DNA from: Tritrichomonas musculus
Lineage: Eukaryota; Parabasalia; Tritrichomonadida; Tritrichomonadidae
NCBI GenBank assembly: GCA_039105265.1
Contig: JAPFFF010000015.1
Span: 744,001-808,000, forward strand
Direction of reading: 5' to 3'
DNA length: 64,000 nt
A program made the translations under genes and the position numbers. Shown one piece after another: positions 58,183 through 64,000 of this stretch (positions are counted from its first letter, which is position 1; every line of letters begins with the position of its first letter). A model generated the notes under the pieces. The model made no database searches and had not been told where the DNA came from. It was given only the letters and a program-made list of their open reading frames with translations.

Positions 58183-59544
58183 CTAGAAAAGTGATCTATG
58201 ATTAGAAATATAAATATTGTAAGAGGAGTCCAATCCAATTTGTTCTGGTGGAATAAAAGGTGAGTCTGCAATGTATTGATTGGCAATCTTTTCGGCAACT
58301 TGTTGGAAATATTTCGAGTCATTAACTTCAAGTATCATCGATTGAGAAGGTTGCCTTCTTCCCATTTGTAGCTCTTTCTTTCTTTCAATAATAATCTGAT
58401 TATTTTCGCATTTAGATTCAGCAGCTTCGTAAATTTTCATTGCATTTTGAGGTTCTCCAAGAAATTCAAAAATGAGGCCAAGATTGGCCCAAGCTTCAAC
58501 AAGTTCGCCTTTTAAATATAATGCTCTCTGAAAGGCTACAATTGCATCCTGACTTTGATCATTTTTGAAGTAAAGAACTCCTAATCCACACCAAAAGAGG
58601 GGAGAATCACTCCAAAATGAAATGCAGTTACAGTAACTTTGATAAGCAGTATTCATATCATCTTTTTTCATTGCGATTTGAGCCTTTACAAAATTAAGTA
58701 AAGGGTCATTTATATCTGCTTTTTTAATTATTCTTTCGGCCTCATCTAGTGATTGTGGGTCTTTCGATAAAGATAAGAACCAACAGTACTGTTGAATGAT
58801 TTCAATTGTGTTGGGATGATTTTGATAAAGAGATTCATACATGCTTTTGGCTTTTGCATGTTGGTTGCTTAATTGATATGTAAATGCTTTCTGAAAATTA
58901 ATATCGTCAACTGTTAAATTTGGTGGGAGAGATTTCCTTTGTAAGATATCATCAAACTCTTTTAATGCTCGAAAATTTTCGCCCATCATTCGGAGCATGA
59001 TCGCAAATCTCAAATGAACATCAGGGGCTTCGGGCATTTTATCAAGAGAAATATTTTGGAAATGCGATCCTTTTTCATTTAAGATTTTGAAATGAAGTCT
59101 AACAGATCCTATTCCATATAAAAAATATGGATCTTTATTAGAAGGATCTAGATTAAGTACATTGGTGTAAGCAGTATAAGCATTTGTAAAATCGTTTAGG
59201 AGTGCATAGCAATGGCCAAGAATGATCCAAAGTTTAACGTTTGAGGGATCTTTTTCAATTTGATTGGCTGTCTTAATTATTTGTTGGCTAATTGCTTCTT
59301 TCGATTGATCAATTTTTTCAATTTTATCGGACTCAAAGTATTCCATAGATAAATTTGAATTTTTCTCTAATAATGTGGTTGGATTATAAGAGATTAGGCG
59401 GCATAATGAGATAGACGTATCATTTGATGATTGAAATAAACTTGTAAGATCAGCAAGTTTCCCCCAGGATCTTTCATACTCCTTTGTTGCTCTATCAAGA
59501 GTCTTTGAAAGCAAGCCTGCAGCAATTGAAGATGAATTATTCAT
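58183..59544 (-). CDS. TPR protein resembling the Ssn6/Cyc8 co-repressor
   Basis: A 453-residue protein with about nine tetratricopeptide repeats from residue 95 to 390 (NVKLWIILGHCYALLNDFTNAYTAYTNVLNLDPSN is the first). The repeats with DSPLFWCGLGVLYFKNDQSQDAIVAFQRALYLK and EAWANLGLIFEF closely follow the wording of yeast Cyc8/Ssn6 and of UTX, which build co-repressor or demethylase complexes. There is no Gln-rich or JmjC part, so if related it is a short core. Other TPR classes (APC/C, O-GlcNAc transferase) fit less well. An Inr-like TCACA sits directly before the ATG. In yeast the partner is Tup1, a WD40 protein, not seen in this window. Confidence 0.8.
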   Translation of the reverse strand: MNNSSSIAAGLLSKTLDRATKEYERSWGKLADLTSLFQSSNDTSISLCRLISYNPTTLLEKNSNLSMEYFESDKIEKIDQSKEAISQQIIKTANQIEKDPSNVKLWIILGHCYALLNDFTNAYTAYTNVLNLDPSNKDPYFLYGIGSVRLHFKILNEKGSHFQNISLDKMPEAPDVHLRFAIMLRMMGENFRALKEFDDILQRKSLPPNLTVDDINFQKAFTYQLSNQHAKAKSMYESLYQNHPNTIEIIQQYCWFLSLSKDPQSLDEAERIIKKADINDPLLNFVKAQIAMKKDDMNTAYQSYCNCISFWSDSPLFWCGLGVLYFKNDQSQDAIVAFQRALYLKGELVEAWANLGLIFEFLGEPQNAMKIYEAAESKCENNQIIIERKKELQMGRRQPSQSMILEVNDSKYFQQVAEKIANQYIADSPFIPPEQIGLDSSYNIYISNHRSLF

Positions 59545-60235
59545 TTGTGAGTTCTACTTTTTTTCTATTTATTTTTTTTTGAGACAAATCCGTTTACAAA
59601 TATAAGGTTTATTTTGTAAAATATTGAAATCAGTATAGTTATAAACTTAATTGAATTAAACTCACGATCATTATATGTTGAACAAATAATGAACTTTTCA
59701 ATTTTTTAAACAATTAATTAATAAGTATAAAATGAAATCGAATACGAAGTTATTTTTCTTCAGAATGATGTGAAAAAAAAAAAGGATTTGATTATTAAAT
59801 TCAATCATTAACGATTATCAAATTCAAATAAGTCGTTAGAGTATAAATCTGAATTTGTGGTTCTCAAAAATCAATCGATTATTCTAATTTTGATAGAATA
59901 AAATTTTCAAAAAAAATCCATTTTTTCATAATAATCATAAAAATGATTTACCTTTTATGTTTGATTAGATTTATATTTTAATATCTCTTCAAATAAAAAA
60001 ATTATTGATTTTGTCACTTTTTGGACGATCATATTTTGAAACAAAGATATAAAAAATTTGTTTCTCAGAATTATAATGTCAAATTTTTTCATTGATAAAT
60101 AGGAGGATTAATGAGAAATAATTAATATGCTTAAAATATTTATTTTTCATATTGAAAATAATTTCGGTTTAAAATTGAAAAAAAAGATTGTTGTCTAAAC
60201 GTACATTATTAAAAAATTTCGTATATTTTAAACTT
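59545..60235. other. Divergent gap between TPR gene and Ser-rich gene
   Basis: About 690 bp of AT-rich spacer that should hold two promoters. Only the Inr-like site at 59546-59550 stands out. No gene or repeat is visible. Confidence 0.5.
59546..59550 (-). promoter_or_regulatory. Inr-like pentamer (TCACA) of the TPR gene
   Basis: TCACA lies directly upstream (1 bp) of the ATG; if used, the 5' leader would be only a few bases, as seen in many trichomonad mRNAs. Confidence 0.45.
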
Positions 60236-61912
60236 ATGAGAATTTGTAGCCGACCAAGAACTTCTTCAAGTGTTTCTCGAACTATTGGAGCACCACAATT
60301 TAAATTCTCAAATAATACTACGTTGAAAATTAGCGATAACGAAAATCAAAATGAAAACAGATTATTGTATGAAAAAACAGACAAAAATATGCGTGTCAAT
60401 ACTCAAAGAAGGCAATTGCATCCTCCAAATTTTCAAGTTTCATACTATGTAGAACCATCATATCATAATCTTCATGATAAATCTTCATCCAAATATTCGC
60501 AAGATAGTAATTTGGATGCGTCTTTATGTATAAGCAAAACGAAAAAATCTTCTATTAATAGAAGGTCGCAAAGTGCAACTCGGCTAAAACGGGAATCATC
60601 AGCCTATCTAGATAAAAGCAAAGATGATAAACCCCTCTCAAATAAGAACATCAAAGAAAATAAGAATAGCCTTTATCAATCATATTCTATTAAAAAAAGC
60701 CAAGATGAAATATCTCATGTCGAACCTCAAAGAGTTTCCTCTCATTATAATGAATATAAAAATTCAGATGGGTCAATAAAAAAATTGTCTGAAAAATTTC
60801 ATTATCTTGAAAAGCATCAAAGCTATGATAATATTGATGATTGCAGCAATTCTTATAGAAGTTCAATATTTAATACAAAAGTACAAGAATCGATTTATCC
60901 TGAATCGTGTAAATCGAATTTTGTATCTAATCCGATCTCAAGTATCGAAATATCTCAAAAGAATTCTAAAAGTAATGATAATAGCAGAGGATATTCGAAT
61001 ATTAATAAATCAAGGTCAATAGTCAAAGATGTCAATTCATTTCAAGCTTCGTTATCAGCAACTGAGCAATTTCGGAACCAAGAAAGAGATAATGAAAAAA
61101 TTGTTGATTCTATTGAACTAGCAATGAGCAGAATAAAGAAAGAAATCAATGAAAAAGAAATGAATCCAAATGGAGCAAAGCCAAAAATTGCCAAAAGAAA
61201 ACGAAATTTATTAAAAGAAAATGAGCAAACATCGAAATCAATTGATTTTGAATTTTTACAAGATGAACCTTTTATCAAAGAACAGAACAATAAATCAACC
61301 ATCGAAAAGCCGCATGTCAGCTTTATGAACACTTTTCAACCGCCTAAAAAGAAAAATAACGATAATCATATCATTAATAACTTCACGGATCAAGATATTC
61401 CTAAGCAAGCCACTGAAACATCAAATCAGAGTTTTGAGAAGATGGCGTCTTTTGTGCCTAGTTGCATAGATAATAAGAGATCATCACAAAAAAAGCATCA
61501 AAATCAAGATCTTGATGAATTTATGGAAATAGAAAAGCAAATGAAAGAAGAAATTGATGATAATGAAGACAAAGGCCAGATAATTCCAAACTTCTTGAAA
61601 ATCATTAAAATTTTGAGGGACCAATTAGATAAAAGTCAATATCAAGAAGTCATTCGGATTATGAATCAAAATAAATCAAAGCACTTTTTATTACTCTTAA
61701 CTCGTCCCTTAATGAATATTGATGCTGTTTATATAATGAGAGGTGATTTGAAATCAGCTTCTCTTCTTTGGGGTTATGGGCCAAAAAAAGTGACAAAAGA
61801 AATGATTGACTTGTTTTGGAAATATAATGTTACAACCAAATTGTTTGATGACCAGCAATTGAACAACTTTGAGCCAAATTTAGATGCTGTGTCAATCATA
61901 AAGAAGCAATAG
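60236..61912 (+). CDS. Orphan Ser/Asn/Lys-rich protein with a small folded C-terminus
   Basis: A 558-residue protein I do not recognise. The ATG at 60236 is used because the frame upstream to 60188 has no ATG. The first ~430 residues are basic and disordered (SRPRTSSSVSRTIG, SSINRRSQSATRLKRES). A short coiled stretch (AMSRIKKEINEKEMN) lies near 300. The last ~90 residues look folded and helical: NFLKIIKILRDQLDKSQYQEVIRIM, then LLLLTRPLMNIDAVYIMRGD and SASLLWGYGPKKVTKEMIDLF. That end may be the functional domain, with the rest a phosphorylated or microtubule-associated arm. It is an isolated plus-strand gene after a run of minus-strand genes. Confidence 0.7.
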   Translation: MRICSRPRTSSSVSRTIGAPQFKFSNNTTLKISDNENQNENRLLYEKTDKNMRVNTQRRQLHPPNFQVSYYVEPSYHNLHDKSSSKYSQDSNLDASLCISKTKKSSINRRSQSATRLKRESSAYLDKSKDDKPLSNKNIKENKNSLYQSYSIKKSQDEISHVEPQRVSSHYNEYKNSDGSIKKLSEKFHYLEKHQSYDNIDDCSNSYRSSIFNTKVQESIYPESCKSNFVSNPISSIEISQKNSKSNDNSRGYSNINKSRSIVKDVNSFQASLSATEQFRNQERDNEKIVDSIELAMSRIKKEINEKEMNPNGAKPKIAKRKRNLLKENEQTSKSIDFEFLQDEPFIKEQNNKSTIEKPHVSFMNTFQPPKKKNNDNHIINNFTDQDIPKQATETSNQSFEKMASFVPSCIDNKRSSQKKHQNQDLDEFMEIEKQMKEEIDDNEDKGQIIPNFLKIIKILRDQLDKSQYQEVIRIMNQNKSKHFLLLLTRPLMNIDAVYIMRGDLKSASLLWGYGPKKVTKEMIDLFWKYNVTTKLFDDQQLNNFEPNLDAVSIIKKQ

Positions 61913-62390
61913 AAATTGTTGAAATATTGATATATTTTTTTTTATTTGTTGTTATTTAATATAATTATTTGTTTTATTGGTATTTAATTAATCAATAAAA
62001 TAAAAATTAAGGATTAATCAGCAACTTTTTCTTTTCAGCCTTATGATATTAAAATTATTACATTAAAAAAAAAAGAATTGATTCTCTTTTTGTTATCATT
62101 TATTTTTTTAAGTTTTGTAAAATGCTTTTTTCAATTATGATAAAACAATATTGTTTTTTAAGTTTTGTAAAATGCTTTATATAAAACATTAAGAATCAAT
62201 ATTTAATATCGATGAAACGATTTTTACACAAAGTCATTAATTAAAATTATGTTTTAAATCATCTGTTTAGAAATAACTCTGAAAGGAATAGCGTAGTCAC
62301 TTAATTGTTTGATATCGTTCGTTCTATTTTGAAATTAGAAAAACCGTTATTCTAATATTCAAATTAAAATTTTGCATGTTTTAAACCTTT
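61913..62390. other. Gap with a direct repeat
   Basis: About 480 bp of AT-rich spacer. A 25-bp stretch with the core TTAAGTTTTGTAAAATGCTT is repeated with period 50 (about 62103-62128 and 62153-62178). No gene is visible. Confidence 0.5.
62103..62178. repeat. Direct repeat, about 25 bp, period 50
   Basis: Two copies of a T/A-rich sequence with the core AGTTTTGTAAAATGCTT start 50 bp apart, about 210-290 bp upstream of the next start codon. It may be a local duplication. Confidence 0.75.
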
Positions 62391-63794
62391 ATGCAGAAAC
62401 AGAGAGAAATGAATAATTACCAGAAAAAAATAAGAATGCTTAAAAAACCACAGAGTTCCTTAACCAACCCAAATGCAAATACCGCTCTTAAATTCAATTC
62501 CCAAATGCAGCAACTCAAAGTTCAAAACCGAAAGAGTCCGCAATTAAATTTTGAATTTCAAACTGATGGACCAAGTGAAGAAATTGTTCATTTAGAAATG
62601 CAGAAAAAAATTTTATCAAATAAACTTTCACAACTTTCAGCTGATTATGCTTTAGAAGATAAAAAAAGGCGAAAATTGGAAGATGAATTAGCAAAAGCAA
62701 GGAAGAATGCGACGAATAATTATTATCATGGCGAATCCGAAAATGATGAATCCCAAACAAGAATTCAAACAATGGAATCTCGCCTTGAAAAAGCTCAATT
62801 GCAGTTCAATTCGAATTTACAAAAATTATCTCTTCTTAGAAATCAATTGACTGAAGCAAGGAAATCTCGAGCAAGTGATAATCTCTCAGTTGATCAAACT
62901 GATGCTGAAGAAAATGAAAACGAAAGTGAAGTTGAAACAGAAAAATCGAGTGAATCTGGTGAAACAAATAATGATATTCTTGAACTTCAACCAAATGAAA
63001 AAGAAGATATTGCCAATTATTTAAAATATTGTGAACAGTTTTCACAATCTAACTCAGCCAGTTCAAGAAGAAAAAATTCATCTAACCCAATTTCAACTGC
63101 CATTCCGCAAAATTTGATGACACCGCAAATTAGCGAAATTGTCAAACAAACAGAGAATTGTCAATCTGTTATAAACAAAATTCTTAATGCAACATCAATG
63201 AAAGATGTATCGCAGCTCTTGACAGAAGCTGAAGAACTCGAAAAAGAAAATAAACGTCTTTACAATTCTATCATAGCATGTAGTCAAGCTAAGGATGAAT
63301 TGCTGGAAGATATATCAATACTTGAAAATCAATATAATGATTTAATTACGCATAGAAATGCGACCGAAGAAGATCAACGCAAAGAAATACAAAATATAAC
63401 CGCCGAAATAGCTAAAGTCCAAACTGAACTAGATCAAACTGAAGCAAAAAGAGCTCAAGAAGAAGCCACTTTTTCACCTGTTTATTATGAACTAGAAAAT
63501 CTTTTTAATGCCCTCGAATGTTCATGGGATGATTGGTCTGGGGCAAAAAATACGGTTACTTCGGCTAATGCAATGTATGCACTGAATTCGATTGAAGCAA
63601 CAATTGCTGAATTAATGAATGATCCAAATTCAAAATCAAAAGTAATGGCAGCCATGAAGAAAATGCAAGAAGAAGAAGATAATCCTGAAGGAAAAGAAAA
63701 GAAAGATGATAAAGATAATAATAATGATACTAAAAATAAAAAGGATGAAAATGAAAAAAATGGTAAAGAAAGCAATGATACCGAAGTGAAATAG
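62391..63794 (+). CDS. Coiled-coil protein with highly charged tail
   Basis: A 467-residue protein of no recognised family. Coiled coils lie at about 60-115 (EEIVHLEMQKKILSNKLSQL), 125-160 and 265-355 (LTEAEELEKENKRLYNSI). An acidic Ser/Glu stretch (ENESEVETEKSSESGE) near 180 separates them. A short more ordered part (YELENLFNALECSWDDWSGAKN) lies near 365-385, and the last 45 residues are almost all Lys, Asp, Glu and Asn. The general shape resembles centrosomal or flagellar coiled-coil proteins, for which the short ordered part might be the specific domain. The first in-frame ATG is used. Confidence 0.75.
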   Translation: MQKQREMNNYQKKIRMLKKPQSSLTNPNANTALKFNSQMQQLKVQNRKSPQLNFEFQTDGPSEEIVHLEMQKKILSNKLSQLSADYALEDKKRRKLEDELAKARKNATNNYYHGESENDESQTRIQTMESRLEKAQLQFNSNLQKLSLLRNQLTEARKSRASDNLSVDQTDAEENENESEVETEKSSESGETNNDILELQPNEKEDIANYLKYCEQFSQSNSASSRRKNSSNPISTAIPQNLMTPQISEIVKQTENCQSVINKILNATSMKDVSQLLTEAEELEKENKRLYNSIIACSQAKDELLEDISILENQYNDLITHRNATEEDQRKEIQNITAEIAKVQTELDQTEAKRAQEEATFSPVYYELENLFNALECSWDDWSGAKNTVTSANAMYALNSIEATIAELMNDPNSKSKVMAAMKKMQEEEDNPEGKEKKDDKDNNNDTKNKKDENEKNGKESNDTEVK

Positions 63795-64000
63795 TATTAA
63801 TTGACAAAAAAAATTTAAAAATAATGTTCTTTAGTTTTTTAATCGTTTTGATTATGAATTCTGTTACTTTAGTTTTAGATTATATAAAGGGAAATGTTTT
63901 ATGTTTGTATCTTCTTTTTAATTTATTATTTGATGTTAACTTGAATTTAAGCTCTTTCGTGAGATATCTAAATATCTATGAATTTTATGAAATAAAATTT

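Noticed and set aside
60188-60235. Upstream extension of the Ser-rich gene at 60236
   Set aside because: It would begin with TTG; the first ATG is at 60236 and nothing conserved is visible before it.
1-64000. CRISPR arrays, rRNA and tRNA genes
   Set aside because: No regularly spaced repeats with unique spacers, no rRNA-like conserved stretches and no convincing tRNA fold were seen on either strand.

Overview
The window looks like chromosome from a parabasalid protist, most likely a trichomonad of the Tritrichomonas/Trichomonas type. The evidence is: very AT-rich DNA; long, apparently intronless genes on both strands separated by short AT-rich gaps; Inr-like TCAYW pentamers just upstream of several start codons (the initiator known from Trichomonas vaginalis); a hydrogenase-family protein with a typical short hydrogenosomal presequence (starts MLSS, Arg at residue 9); and a Polinton/Maverick element, a family abundant in trichomonads. 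The species cannot be fixed from sequence alone.

Layout. Positions 1 to about 5870 are the end of a Polinton (Maverick) virus-like element: the tail of one plus-strand gene, a small Q/N-rich coiled-coil gene, and a large protein-primed family B DNA polymerase on the minus strand. From 6269 to 24551 is a host block, all on the minus strand: an S28 serine peptidase, an orphan low-complexity protein, the Ran GTPase, a MOB-family protein, an importin-beta-type karyopherin and a 3139-residue BEACH protein. From 24552 to 28243 is a gene-poor stretch. It holds a compact block of two minus-strand ORFs of unknown family with flanking coding-like remnants (about 26.1-27.75 kb), which differs from its surroundings and may be a second mobile or virus-like relic, followed by a 101-bp imperfect palindrome.

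From 28.2 to 39 kb lie a Myb-like protein, a coiled-coil protein, a Ser-rich nuclear-looking protein, a WW-MyTH4-RhoGAP protein (ARHGAP39/Vilse architecture) and a 1302-residue coiled-coil protein. From 39.3 to 47.8 kb lie an AZUL-HECT ubiquitin ligase (UBE3A-like), a membrane-anchored Asp-box propeller, a protein kinase and a TTLL-family amino-acid ligase. From 48.2 to 59.5 kb, all minus strand, lie UGGT (ER glycoprotein folding sensor), a [FeFe]-hydrogenase-like protein with a degenerate H-cluster site, a PreP-type M16C peptidase and an Ssn6-like TPR protein. The end holds two plus-strand orphan proteins, one Ser-rich and one coiled-coil.

The genes do not form one pathway; most are single housekeeping, signalling or cytoskeletal genes. 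The observations most worth following are the hydrogenase-like protein that has lost part of its H-cluster site, the unassigned ORF block at 26-27.7 kb, the palindrome at 28.04 kb, the nuclease-like zinc insert in the Polinton polymerase, and three short coding-like fragments in gaps. No tRNA, rRNA or CRISPR array was seen.
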